NCBI GenBank assembly: GCA_028023455.1
Contig: JAQFVV010012446.1
Location: forward strand, 376,001 to 440,000
DNA from: Epiperipatus broadwayi
Taxonomy: Eukaryota > Onychophora > Udeonychophora > Euonychophora > Peripatidae
Direction of reading: 5' to 3'
DNA length: 64,000 nt
Made by a program: the position numbers and the translations under genes. The notes beneath the pieces were generated by a model. The model had not been told where the DNA came from and did not search any database. It worked only from the letters and a program-made list of their open reading frames with translations. Below are positions 37,786 through 48,545 of this stretch, piece after piece (the first letter of the stretch is position 1; every line of letters begins with the position of its first letter).

Positions 37786-38186
37786 TCAATTCAAATTCCA
37801 CGAATCTCGTATTTTAATGTTAGAAGCTTGTCGATTTATTAAATGTGTTTTATTTCTATTTATAAAAATTGCCTCTTTAATTTTTCTTTTACTATGGTTT
37901 CTCTCTTCATGAAGAATTTTCACATTTTCAAAATTAAATTTAAATTTATATTTACATGTTTTTTCGTGATCAAAGAAAACTGAAGGAGATATTAAATCAC
38001 CATTATTTTTATTTTTTACATGCTTATATAACAATTCATGTTCCTTCAATCTTTTCTCAATACTGCACCTAGATTCACCTATATATGATAGCATACAATC
38101 AGAAAAAATTTGATATATGACGTTACTTTTTTGCTTGACAGGTATGACATCCTTAGAATTATTGACTAATTTATTAATATTGTTTC
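37786..38186 (-). pseudogene. PLE GIY-YIG endonuclease, left copy (N-terminally truncated)
   Basis: DNA-nicking endonuclease domain of a Penelope-like retroelement, which would prime reverse transcription in the nucleus. The open frame from the first Met (38094) is 102 aa and reads YIGESRCSIEKRLKEHEL near its start, then FDHEKTCKYKFKFNFENVKI and RKIKEAIFINRNKTHLINR. The frame stays open upstream with no Met (VIYQIF.DC before SYIG). Together these give the Y..I.C.C..SYIGES signature, the R..KR..EH helix and the RKIKEAI block. The frame runs to its natural stop at 37786, so the C-terminus is intact. RT and N-terminus are lost. The right-arm copy has a 2-base deletion at RKIK. Confidence 0.85.
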
Positions 38187-38201
38187 TTATATAAATCCTT
38201 T

Positions 38202-38672
38202 ATGTCAATTTTAAAAAATTATTATAATTTAAAAGAAATGAAGATTAATAGTAAAAAATGGATATTTATTTCAAATCCACAAGTAAAATTTTTTAAGGAT
38301 TTATATAAGAATGTGTTTAATGTTTCATTCTATGTTCCAAACAATATTAATAAATTAGTCAATAATTCTAAGGATGTCATACCTGTCAAGCAAAAAAGTA
38401 ATGTCATATATCAAATTTTTTGTGATTGTATGCTATCATATATAGGTGAATCTAGGTGCAGAATTGAGAAAAGATTAAAGGAACATGAATTGTTATATAA
38501 GCATGTAAAAAATAAAAATAATGGTGATTTAATATCTCCTTCAGTTTTCTTTGATCATGAAAAAACATGTAAATATAAATTTAAATTTAATTTTGAAAAT
38601 GTGAAAATTCTTCATGAAGAGAGAAACCATAGTAAAAGAAAAATTAGAGGCAATTTTTATAAACAGGAGTAA
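38202..38672 (+). pseudogene. PLE linker + GIY-YIG endonuclease, right copy (frameshifted)
   Basis: A 156-aa frame. Residues ~1-65 are the RT-EN linker (NPQVKFFKDLYKNVFNVSFY... NNSKDVIPVKQKS; the K-D is typical). Residues ~68-150 are the GIY-YIG domain: YQIFCDC, SYIGES, R..KRLKEH, and H at DHEKTCKYKF. A 2-base deletion relative to the left copy shifts the frame after KRKI, so the C-terminal EAI...IN block is lost. Upstream RT is missing (spacer 38201-38293 only). Probably inactive as protein. Confidence 0.85.
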
Positions 38673-38775
38673 AACGCATTTAATAAATCCACAAGCTTCT
38701 AACATTAAAATACGAGATTCGTGGAATTTGAATTGATGACGTTTGCTTCCGCTTTTGGTTTTTGAATTTAATGGC

Positions 38776-38812
38776 AATTGAGGCAGGATAGAAAGTAACC
38801 GAAAGTACTTCT
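38776..38812 (+). ncRNA. Hammerhead-like motif in PLE tip, right (degenerate)
   Basis: Inverted partner of 37710-37749; its stem II is damaged here (GGATA/TAACC has a mismatch), while GAAAGTACTTC is kept. Confidence 0.3.
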
Positions 38813-38947
38813 GCGGATTTAAGGATTGTTTGTAATTGTTTGTAAACCATTAAAAATATTATTTCAATTATATATATATATATAGTAGTCATAATCTGAA
38901 GGAACTATCTTTAAATATAACTAAAGAGTGTCACTTTCATAGGATTA

Positions 38948-39224
38948 AAACAGGCAAAACTCTCCATACAGTATTGCCACTCAGTGCAAATCAGAATAAT
39001 CAATGGATACCAGAAGGTTTGTGCATAAAATCCCTATCTAGCGTCTACTCATCCAATATACCCAGACTAGTAGGCACTAGATAGGGCTTTTATGCACAAG
39101 CCTTTTCTCATCCATTGATTACTCTGGCTTGTACTCAGTGGCAATACTGTATGGAGAGTTTTGTCTGTTTTAATAACAGTTATGAGCAAGCAAAAGAGAT
39201 GGTGATCATGTGATGTTTAGTGGT
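38948..39224. mobile_element. Hammerhead element with collapsed centre, 13-bp TSD
   Basis: Flanked by tttcataggatta / tttcatacgatta (one mismatch) at 38935-38947 and 39225-39237. Left arm 38948-39072 runs from the family end (caggcaaaactctccatac) to the cleavage-side half of the ribozyme (tccaatatacccagactag). It then joins directly to the complementary right arm (taggcactag...). The ribozyme core is missing, as expected from recombination or deletion across the short palindromic stem III. The right end carries the leader (gatcatgtgatgttta). Confidence 0.88.
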
Positions 39225-39237
39225 TTTCATACGATTA

Positions 39238-41377
39238 TATATAAAGTAGACAAGGAAAATCATGCATTTTCAGCCTTGATTAGGGCACCATTCTTTCATT
39301 TCTGAAAAAAAAAAAATTAAATGCTGAATGAACTAATTTCAAATTTTATAATCCCCAATTCCTGATAACATTTGACATTTACTCAGTGGTCAAATATTCT
39401 CTCTAATTTAACTTTTTAAAAAAAAACACGGGACTGATTAGTACTAATATAAACATTTGGAATAAAATCTGTGATATAAAATAGCACTGACAATAAGTTT
39501 ATAATCTAATAACCATTTATTTACAAGATACAATTAACTCACACACACAAAGGTAAAAATAATTATTAATTTAAAATAAATTCATTGACTAGCTAAGCAT
39601 ATAAAAAAACTAAATAAAAGTAATAATGGATATACAAAAAATAAATTAGAATACAGTAATTGGATTCTACTGATTTATTAAAGCCTTTTCTATTTTCTTA
39701 TATTAAAACGTTTAAAGGAAAAGTCTTACCATGATATATATTTTATAACTTTCATTACAGAAAAGCATAATGTAAAAACTAGCGACATCTATCTTTCTAA
39801 TTTGTTCAATTTAACTGTTTCATTTCCCAGAATTCATCAGGGGCACACATTTTTCATGGGTGCTGTAATTAATCCAAGGTTGTGGCATTATAGTTGAGCC
39901 CAGATACTCTTCAGCAGATTATTACATAACTATGATGAGCTAGTAGGATTTAAATTAATCAGCTATGCATTTTGTATGATTGTTTCAAAAAATAAAAATT
40001 ATAATCCATAAATCAAACGTTTTTGTTTCTGGTAAGCGTGATTTATATTTAATAAATCATTTTTTCCCAACACAGCAATATATTTTTGAGTCCCAGTTAT
40101 ACTTCACAAAAGAAAAAGTTTTGCTTGCTTTGTTCAATAATTAGAATGACGCTGATTATTTTTAATCCTGAAGTACAGCACTAAAGAAAAGAATGTGACA
40201 CTTCTTAATAGACTAATAATTAAGAATACATAAATTAGAGGCTTTTTTTCCTAAATCATCTTTTTCCTTCTAAAACACTTTAAATAATAAAAAAGATTTT
40301 AATAATCAAACTTTAGTTTAAGTTTTATTTTCTCTAAAAGATTTTAAATAATGGAAGTGATTTTAATAATTAAAGTTTTGTTTAATTTAAGTCAGCAATC
40401 ACTCTCCTAATGAAAATTTTTAAAAAGAATACCCACGTAGGGCTATTATGAGTAATTTAGAAAATGTTTACAATGGGACCATTCAGTAAAAGACAGACAT
40501 GGTCATGTTATATGGAAGTATTGTATTTATTCGATGTTATGCATAACAAAAATTTCACAGATCATCAACAACTGTGAAAAAATAAAACTCAATTATCTTC
40601 CAAGTCAATTGCTTCTTCTCCACAATCAAAGTACACCTGAACAATCTTATTTTATTGACCATTGGCTAGATAAAAAGCTTATAACATGCCCAATGGTCGT
40701 CCAAAAAGAACTTTTAACAAGTACATCCTTTTTTTATTTTATAAGTTTAATAATTTAAAATGAACAATCAATTATTCATTTCAATTAAAAAACACACTTT
40801 TTTCTTCTAAGCAAAATGATATGCAAATTTGGTTTAAAAAGAGCTAAAATGAGGTTCAAAAATGAAACTAAGATTTGATTTAAAATCAGGATTTTTATTT
40901 ATCTGGTTCAGAAGGGAGTATTACTTCATTCAAATTCCAGAATTTTCACTACACCTTGTGTATAAACAGGAAGGACCCTACTAACAGTTAGCTAGATCTA
41001 ATCTGGAAAACTTTTGAATGATGTTTTGAATAATGCCAATTGAAATGAAGAAATAGGCTTATTTAAAAGACAGCTAGAAATTACAAGACTATATTATTAC
41101 CATAATCAGACTTTTAATATTTGTCAGAAAAGAAGTAAGTGACAGTGCTTTTATTTTGATAAGTCTTATATTTAAAGTCTGACTTGTCCATTATTTTAAC
41201 TAATCTGATGAATTTGTAAATAACATTTGTTATCTGGATCCTATAAATTTGTAACCATTTCTCTTTACTTGTTAAAATTATTTTTTTAATAAAAAAAATA
41301 ATTATTATATATCACATATATATGCTAAGCTTATGAATTTTTTATAAGTTATTAGTAAGAAAAAAAGTGAAGAAATA
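39238..41377. other. AT-rich stretch, nothing recognised
   Basis: No motif-bearing open frame; that at 40534-40758 is chance-like. No tRNA-like head or ribozyme core. Poly-A/T runs near 39308 and 39418. Confidence 0.5.
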
Positions 41378-41492
41378 ATAATCATTATTAAAACAGGCAA
41401 AACTCACTATATATATTGCCACATGCAGCAAGCTAGAGTAATCAATGGATGCCAGAACGCTTTTGCATAAAATCCCCATCTAGTGCCTACTC

Positions 41493-41551
41493 ATCCAATA
41501 TCCCCAGACTAGTTTCTGGCTTATGGCCTTCGTCAGTGAGGAGCCTTGGAT
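41493..41551 (-). ncRNA. Type I hammerhead ribozyme (copy 4, core intact)
   Basis: On the minus strand: ATCCAA, GGC, TCCTCA, CTGACGA, A-GGC-CATAA-GCC-A, GAAAC-TA-GTC, TGGGGA, TA, TTGGAT. Both stem I blocks pair fully (one G-U). Stem II has three G/C pairs but an A-A mismatch next to the core where copy 1 has U-A. All required core residues are present. Confidence 0.88.
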
Positions 41552-41691
41552 CTGAGAGCACTGCATCTAGATCTTAAGATCTAATGCAACCCTCCAGCAA
41601 CCACCTTTTATCTCCATTTAACTACAAAATTATGGGTCTTAAACTGAAAATACCTTAATGTTTTCAATCCAAGCCCATTAGCTTATATCTA

Positions 41692-41693
<2 letters not shown>

Positions 41694-41770
<77 letters not shown>
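41694..41770. repeat. (TCTA)n(TA)n microsatellite
   Basis: Perfect TCTA repeats then ~20 TA repeats, inside the hammerhead element at 41386-41848. Confidence 0.97.
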
Positions 41771-41774
<4 letters not shown>

Positions 41775-41856
41775 AGTTTTGCCTGTTCTAACAGCAGTTA
41801 TACACAAGCATAAGAGGAGATGGTCATGTAATGTTTATTGGTTTAATGATAATCAT

Positions 41857-42719
41857 GTATATGCATTGCGCACATATAAATTGACTAAGTCTCAAATAAC
41901 CATAATTAATAATGTAATTATTTAGTATAGTCTTACTTGTTCACAGTTAAACTTATATATATTTTTACTAATAATTGGATTTTATGTAGTTGGATTTATA
42001 TTGCATAGTTTTTTTTTCAATGTTTAATAGTTTACTTATGCTCACATTCATGTGGGAAACTACATTCCTATCAGTTTAATGAGTTAAGGATCAATCATAG
42101 AATAAGTGACCCCTGTATAGATTGTAGTTGTATTAAATTAGGTGTAGAAACAAAAGGCCCCTCTTTATAATTTATTTTATAAAATATTTATTTAGTTAGA
42201 GTTAGGAACAAAAAACCATTCCTGTTTTGTTATTATTATATAAGTGGTTATGTTTAGGATTAGGATCTACAAAAGATCATTGTTTAAGATTATTGCGATA
42301 TAGTGTTTATGTCTATCCCATATAGAACATATGTAAGTGAAAGTAGGAGATATATAAGTCAAAGAAATTTTTATATTTATAAATTCATACATGTGTAGAA
42401 TAATACCTAAATTTATGGAAATCAGAGTTAAAGGTACAACAAATGTGTTGCATTACCTATTAAAAGGAGAGAGGTTGCCTTGACAACAGTGAGAAATATT
42501 GATTACTATCTATATTGGTATTTTTAAGTGGTTACTGGTTTCTAAGGGTAATACTACAATGTATATAGAATAAAGGAATTTGTTAAAGAAATAAATTGTT
42601 TATTAATTAATGATTATACTTTGTAAATAAATTACTGTTACATGATTTGCTAATTTTATTAAAGAAAATAAATTGTATATCCCTTAATAAGTATGCTTGT
42701 AATGTGATGACCTGCATAG
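41857..42719. other. AT-rich stretch, nothing recognised
   Basis: No recognisable coding frame, RNA gene or repeat partner within the window. Confidence 0.45.
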
Positions 42720-43330
42720 GCACCAGAAACCAAATGTGATTAAATATCACTGTATAAGTAACAGCTGATTCTTACTAACCAAAAAAAATGAAATAACCTG
42801 AAATTTTAAAAAATATTTTTCATTAGTAATCTAACGCTCTATTTAGACAGCACTTGCAGATATTATTTGAAACATTTGGGATATTTAGTTTTTTTTTTTT
42901 TTTTTTGTGAATATTTAATGACAGAAAGGGGGTGGCTTGTCACAGAAATTGACAGTGTATAGTTTAAAGTGATCCAAATTTGCCATATTTGATTGCAGCA
43001 CAGTGATTGATATTTGTTTTGGTGATTTTCTGTTTTATTTGTTTTGATACTTCAATCCATAGCATAATTAGTGCAGTATATTTGGTTCATAATCATAGAA
43101 ACTTATATGTTGGTCAGATTGGTTTAGTACTTGTGGTACAGCATTTATGTATGTGCATGTATGTTTAGTCATCTTTCATTTTATTTTTCATTCATGCACT
43201 TTATTAAATTACCAAATATCATGTTTCACAGTAAAATATTTAAGTTCATAATCAATAGCTTGGATAACTAGTTTAAATACATTTTAAATGAATTAATAGA
43301 TCAATGGACAAGTGAATTGTCAAATAGACA
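42720..43330 (+). repeat. D segment, copy 1 (diverged long duplication)
   Basis: Similar in order to 59170-59780: ggcaccagaaa, a ggggtggcttgt block, tttattcatttttcattcat-like blocks and a shared end (tacattttaaatgaattaat). Many indels show this is an old duplication. No coding content. Confidence 0.65.
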
Positions 43331-45944
43331 AACATTATTTTTAAAAGTGATACTAAAATGATTCTAAATTTTATTTATATGTGCGTTAATCAATGTTGTT
43401 TTGTGTGTTAATTACTGGCAGTGGCTTATTTTATTTTTTTAAATATTAATATATTTCAAGAATATAAATATTTATTAAAACTTATAAGAATTTATATTAT
43501 AAATTATCTCTGCTGCTCCCTGAGCTAGTGGCATGGGCTGATGGTCGGAATAAAATATATATATAAAAGTTAGAATCTTAACTTACGTATCTGCCTACTA
43601 TATAAATTTTCCAGGTTCAAATAGCCTGGTGGTGCCCTGTAGCACAGATATGGTAAGACTTTATGCTCATTCTTGACCGTTATAATATTTATATATTAAA
43701 ACTGATTTATATGTATTTTATGGGACTAATAGTTTTAAATATGATACTAAGATAATTTATAATTAAAGTTTCCAAAATATTATTTAAACAAAGATGAATT
43801 TTATCTAATAAAATAGATAAGCATTGGTATAACAAAAGATGTGTGTTATTCACAATTTTGTTTATGTTTAAATGATTTTGTGGGAATCTTGCGTGTAAAT
43901 TGTCATAGTAATGGATTCGCAGTTATTGGGTTCCGGAAAATAGAGCTATATTCTTGATGTTACATATTTAATAAGCTTAAATTTTTTTACTTGTTCATTC
44001 ATTTATCTACATTTGCAGAAATACATCTAAAAACGGAAAGAGAAAAAACAGCCTTGTTGGTATAAAGTATTTAATAGAATAGCTCTCTTACTGAAATTTA
44101 ATAAGGGAACCAGAACCGATTTCCAACTTTTATTAAAAATGTTATCATATTATTAAAAAGTTTACCACAGTTTTTTTATTGAATAGGTATGTGGTTACAT
44201 GAGATTCATATAGTTTCAGAAAATCAGTAATTTTTCGATTTCGTTATAAACATTCTAAGTTTGTAAGATTTATCTTGGTCCACTGCAATGTGTAGAGAGT
44301 CAAGAGTAATGTACTTTCTAAATAAATGTTTCCTCTCGAATTTACGCATGACTTTTATTTGAGTGACAGACAATGTTTACATTATAAATATTACACCGAA
44401 TGTAAAGTATGCTTGAATATTGAATGCAATTTACAACTACAACTAGACAAAGTTCTAAACGTTCTCAGAAAAACGTCATCATAGAAATAGTTAAAGGTGA
44501 TATATAATGTTTGATAATAAAAAAAAAACGGCAACTTTTTTATTTTTGTTTTATAGAAAGGATTGTATATTTATGATAAACCTCACTTTTACTCTTCCTG
44601 GATTTACTTTTGTTTCTGAAGTTCAGCTAATCTTATTTTGTCATAAATGGATATTAATAAGTGAATAGGATAATCCATATAATTCTTAACTTTATACTGT
44701 GTTTACAGTTATATAATTTGGATATTTTCTATATAACATCTTAGGTTTGAAAAATCTATTAAGTAAATAATTATCCCTCACATGCTAAAAATCAGGCCCT
44801 TTTAAAAAAAAAAAAAAAACAAAGTTACCATCCTTTCTATTGAGTTAACATTTCTCTAACAAAATACTTGCATTTTTCTTCAAACTGCTATTTTACTTTT
44901 CATTTCATCTTCCTTTTCGCTCTAATTCTTTTCCTTTTTATCTTGACTAGCTTTACACTTTTATACCTCTACCTTTCCAACAACTTAACCATCTCAGTTT
45001 ATATATATTTCTTACAACTTTATTATTTCTATTTTTCAATTATCTTCTGTTTATCACTTTACTCACATTCTTATTGTTAGTCAAAGGTATTATTTTTAAT
45101 CCATTTTTATTATTTCTCTAAATTTCATCAAATATTTCTCAACATAAAATTTGAATCGATTTGGTGAATAGTGCACAAAGATAGCTGTGATTTACACAAA
45201 ACAACATATAGAATAAATTTTTAAAACTTAAAATCAAAACCAAGCGCTCTTATTGGAAACTTAATTACTAAAAATTAATCTCTAAAAATGATTACTTAAG
45301 AATTTTTAAGATTTTATGAAACTTTAAAATCTTTTATGGTTATTTCTAAATAACTCTATAAATTAGATATTATGAAAATAAATAGCTGTCGGGATATATT
45401 AAAACTTTGAAATAAAAAATAGTAATTATTTTTAAATACCGTGCCATCACGTGATATATAAATTTTACAAAATATCGTTAGAGGACGCATTTTTCCATGG
45501 AAAAAAAACAAAAACATTTTATTTATAAATAAATAAATTAGTTAGAATTTTAGTAAATAATTGTGTGCAAAGGGAGGGAAAAGTTTATTATTTAAATACT
45601 AATTAAAATATTCGATTTATTAAAATACGACATAAAAATAAAACTTGCTAAACAATTTTAAATGCATTACGTTAGACAATGGGTTCCCAATTTTTTTTTG
45701 ACAATCGACTTTTTCATGAATTCCCAACTTATTATCAACCCCTTCTACTTTACTATTACATCATTGTGATAGTAAAAAATCGGTAATATGATTTTTAAAT
45801 TGTTTATATTACAGGATTTATTATTTTTTTAAATTACTTACATCTAATATATTTAGTATTTACCTGAAAGTTTGTGATGATAGTATATTAGATGTAATAA
45901 TATGTTGGATTATGTCCATTATCTACCATTAAATGTTGAATGTA

Positions 45945-46052
45945 GTCAAGCGTTGTTAGCCGAGAGGTCATCGCACCTGCCTTGCAAGCAAGTAGTTGGT
46001 TGGAGACGGGTGTGGGTTCGCGTCCCGGTAGATGCTATGACATATGAAAAAA
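45945..46052 (+). mobile_element. tRNA-derived SINE with perfect 14-bp TSD
   Basis: Full-length copy: start gtcaagcgttg, A box, anticodon arm (cctgccttgcaagcaag), an expanded variable region, T arm (gtgggttcgcgtcccg), tail gatgctatgacatatg plus A-run. The target-site duplication aaatgttgaatgta is at 45931-45944 and 46053-46066. The SINE at 57493 is at the matching site in S copy 2, so the insertion is older than the duplication. Confidence 0.93.
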
Positions 46053-46099
46053 AAATGTTGAATGTATAGAAAATTTTAAACTTTTCAAATACAAACAAC

Positions 46100-46290
46100 T
46101 TTTTTATAATAACACACAAATAGACAACACAGATTAGTAATTACACAATGTTTCGAATAATATTATTTGCCACCTTTCTTCATGTGTTGCTTGCCTGACT
46201 AGTGACAATATTAGCATAGGAAAAAAACTTACACCTTTAGATTCTCGAATATCGAATTTTACGGCAACGTTCTAACCAACAACTATTTTC
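46100..46290 (-). repeat. Decayed PLE terminal repeat (tRNA-like + hairpin)
   Basis: Minus-strand relic similar to one arm of the 24.2-kb palindrome: acaatgtttcgaataatatt, ctttcttcatgtgttgcttg, gcctgactagtgacaatatt, attagcatagg..., and gcaacgttctaaccaac. It lies just downstream (on the minus strand) of the PLE coding relic, linking that terminal-repeat module with a PLE. Confidence 0.7.
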
Positions 46291-46439
46291 TCAGAGTAAC
46301 ATACAGTAGAAAATTCATTTATTAATATATGAGGGTTAATGTAAATCCTCTTGAGTCATTGAAATTTTTTTAATACATTTTTCTAAGAGCAAGGTTTAAC
46401 TATGGGCTCCCATACATTGTACATTGCTATCCTGGGTTA

Positions 46440-47150
46440 ACTTACATTATTATTTGCTATTGTTATATGAAAAGCTTTGTTGAATTTTTTTCTTTGTACT
46501 TTTATCTCTCTATCCAATATTTTTGTATTTTCCCAATTGAACATATGGTTATTGTACTTACATGGTTTACTACTGTAGACACATATGTTTTTCTTCTTCA
46601 AACATTAGTTTGTGTTCCATCAATTGCTGTTCAACAGTCTGACAGGTCTTACCTATATACTTCCTTCCAACATTCACATGGGATTATGTAAATGCAGTTT
46701 TTGTTTTCAACATTTCCAGTTTAGGATTAGTAGAAGTTAGAATTCTAAGAAGTGTAATATGGATTTGGAAAATTGTTCTAATGCTAATTTATATGCCATT
46801 TCTGAAATATATGGATACACTACAATACCGCTAATTGTTTTTTTCTTTTGGAGTTTCTTTTTATTACCTATTAAAGATTTTCTTGATGATAATTGATGGA
46901 TAATTATTCTTCATAACAGTTTATTATATATGAAATTTTTCATTTGTCAAATCAAATCAACTGGTTTCTGGACAAACTTCCTTTGCTCGTTCTTTAGTGA
47001 TAGTATAATTCCGTGTTTCATGCTTCAGGTATGATTAGATGAATATGTCAAGTATTTGCCAGTGTATTTTGTTTTCCCATAGACTGTTATTTTGACTTTC
47101 TTCTGATGGAGTCTTGTAACAAGAGCACCTACGGATATCAGGCAACAACC
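46440..47150 (-). pseudogene. Relic PLE: RT C-terminus + GIY-YIG, S copy 1
   Basis: Homologous to 57985-58696, with more frameshifts. On the minus strand, the RT C-terminal stretch (47100-46850) precedes the GIY-YIG part (46740-46600), which starts GNVENKNCIYIIPCEC and is frameshifted by an extra base right after the second Cys. The sequence onward (ETC.TVEQQ-type) recurs in another frame. Dead copy; a 5' portion of RT is missing, lost at the TA run. Family differs from the PLE at 37.7-38.9 kb. Confidence 0.8.
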
Positions 47151-47167
47151 AATATGTATATATATAT

Positions 47168-47208
47168 ATTGCCACACACAGCAAGCTAGACTAATCAATA
47201 TATGCCAG
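47168..47208. mobile_element. Hammerhead-element fragment
   Basis: About 40 bp (ttgccacacacagcaagctagactaatc...) of the family arm follow a TA run, then the similarity stops at tatgccag. The same junction in S copy 2 continues into a complete element (58719-59158), so this one was truncated after or during the duplication. Confidence 0.75.
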
Positions 47209-47523
47209 TACTAATTTGTTGCTGCATTTCCTTTGGACAACCATATACTTCCTCGCTTCTGGTTGTGCTCAATGTTAAAGTATACTGATTCTGGAAGCTA
47301 AGAAATAAAATAATTTCTGAGGAATTCTATTATTAAATTCATCATTGACTGATTGAAAGTCTTCTGGAATTAGATTATTTCTATCCTGATCAAAGTTCTT
47401 CATACTTGACTCAACATTATATATTAAGCCATTCTCAAATTTATTCTCATGAGAAAAGCCAGTATGATTAGTTTCCCCATACTTTACATTGTTCAGATTG
47501 ATTTCATGATCTCTGACAACAAG

Positions 47524-48389
47524 CTATAGCTTTGTCTCAAGGTCCGTATCCCCTTGATCCATTTTAAAGCCATTGGCATATGTGGTATTGAAACCTTGCC
47601 ATTTGGAAGTCTTAGTATCCTTCTTTAACTTTTCTGCAAATGTTGGAAGTGTTAGTTCTGCACTATTGCTCTCACCAGCAGGTTCAACTGGATACTGCTG
47701 GGCTTCTGTAACTTTTCCTCTATTTTTTTCCAAGCTTTGGCTTTTAACTGTCATGATTTTGTCTAGATAATTACTTTGTGTGCTTTTCCTGAGCTTTTTA
47801 GTTTGTCCTTCAGTATTTATTCTTGTATTAATCAATATAGTCTCTTTAGTGATATTTGTCTCTGTTTCCGTCCAGTTCTGCTTCTATATCATGAATTTGG
47901 GGCACAGCGCCCTCTCTTGTGACAAAATTCCCGTGATTTTTAATTTTTATCATTTTAGATTTTAGTAGTTTTGTGACGGACCCCCCCCCCTCCACAACTT
48001 TATTTTCCGATAGATTTTCATGAAACTTGGCAGTATCATTAATATTTAGCTTATGTTTCATTGTATCAACTTTAATTTGCCGTATCTCAATGTTTTGATT
48101 AATTTTTAGCCCAATATCTACTGTATTTTCGGTAGCATTTGAATTTTCATTTAGAATAGTTTTTTTATCTACCTCAAATTTCATTTTTTTTCCGAACTTC
48201 CTTTAGTTCTTTCACATCTAAACAACTTTCTGAACTATTTTTAACTGATTTAGGTTGTATAAATACTTCCGGAATTACTTGATCACTTCTGATCACGTCA
48301 TTAAGTTTGAGACTAATGAATGCTTGCTTGTTCTGACTTTGACAGTCAGCATCCATCTTGGGAAGGTTATAAAACCTTCTCCGTTGCAC
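47524..48389 (-). pseudogene. Hydrophilic minus-strand coding relic, unknown family
   Basis: Three successive minus-strand frames (48389-48174, 48184-47846 and 47835-47524; 71, 112 and 103 aa). Their composition is unlike the chance frames elsewhere: charged, Lys/Glu/Asn-rich, few Ile/Phe/Leu runs, e.g. AEKLKKDTKTSKWQGF and TAKFHENLSENKVVEG. Adjacent frames overlap or nearly abut, so one longer frame may have been broken by small indels. Low-complexity, disordered type; no domain or zinc-finger pattern recognised. It lies between S copy 1 and the R repeat. Could be a host exon, a degraded gag-like ORF, or chance in a region of higher GC. Confidence 0.35.
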
Positions 48390-48545
48390 TTAATCAATTT
48401 TGGACACTTAATAAACAAATTAAAAAACACTCTGCTACAAGATTGTAACTTAATCTTGGGTCATAGAATAATTGAAATGAAATCTTTTAAAATTTCCTTA
48501 CAATACTTTGAACTTCTTCTTGAGCTAATGTGACAGTCTTCTTAG

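Larger units (their letters stand above)
37651..38871. mobile_element. Head-to-head PLE 3' ends (1.2-kb palindrome)
   Basis: Left arm 37651-38200 and right arm 38294-38871 are near-perfect inverted copies around a ~93-bp spacer that belongs only to the right copy. Each arm holds the end of a Penelope-like element: linker, GIY-YIG endonuclease, a short 3' UTR, and near the tip a hairpin GGTTA/TAACC followed by GAAAGTACTTC. Both copies are 5'-truncated without RT. The outer edges abut TA/TG-type microsatellites. Tail-end inverted partial copies are a known feature of PLE insertions. Confidence 0.9.
41386..41848 (-). mobile_element. Hammerhead element interrupted by a microsatellite
   Basis: Left part 41386-41600: family end (aaaacaggcaaaactc), arm and minus-strand ribozyme. 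It continues with ~120 bp (ccagcaaccaccttttatct, also found inverted at 58900-59000). A TCTA/TA microsatellite at 41694-41770 follows, then the opposite end (agttttgcctgtt...gatggtcatgtaatgttt). A short duplication ataatcat at 41378-41385 and 41849-41856 is a possible target-site duplication. Expansion of the microsatellite has probably replaced part of the second arm. Confidence 0.78.
43692..47165 (+). repeat. S segment, copy 1 (3.5-kb duplication)
   Basis: Colinear with 55246-58700 at high identity throughout, including a SINE insertion and a relic PLE. It ends in a TA run next to a hammerhead-element fragment, and copy 2 ends the same way next to a complete one. The open frame 44868-45080 is repeated at 56442-56654 with few changes, but its composition (Phe/Leu/Tyr/Ser) and lack of motifs suggest it is non-coding. 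A short inverted repeat, tacatctaatata...tatattagatgta, lies at 45839-45898. Confidence 0.92.

Noticed and set aside
43510-43650. tRNA-like A/B boxes (gagctagtggcatgg ... caggttcaaat)
   Set aside because: Spacing is too long, arms do not pair, and there is no SINE tail or target-site duplication.
44868-45080. 70-aa open frame conserved in both S copies (44868 and 56442)
   Set aside because: Conserved because the whole 3.5 kb is duplicated; composition is T-rich DNA translated, no domain, and flanks are equally conserved.
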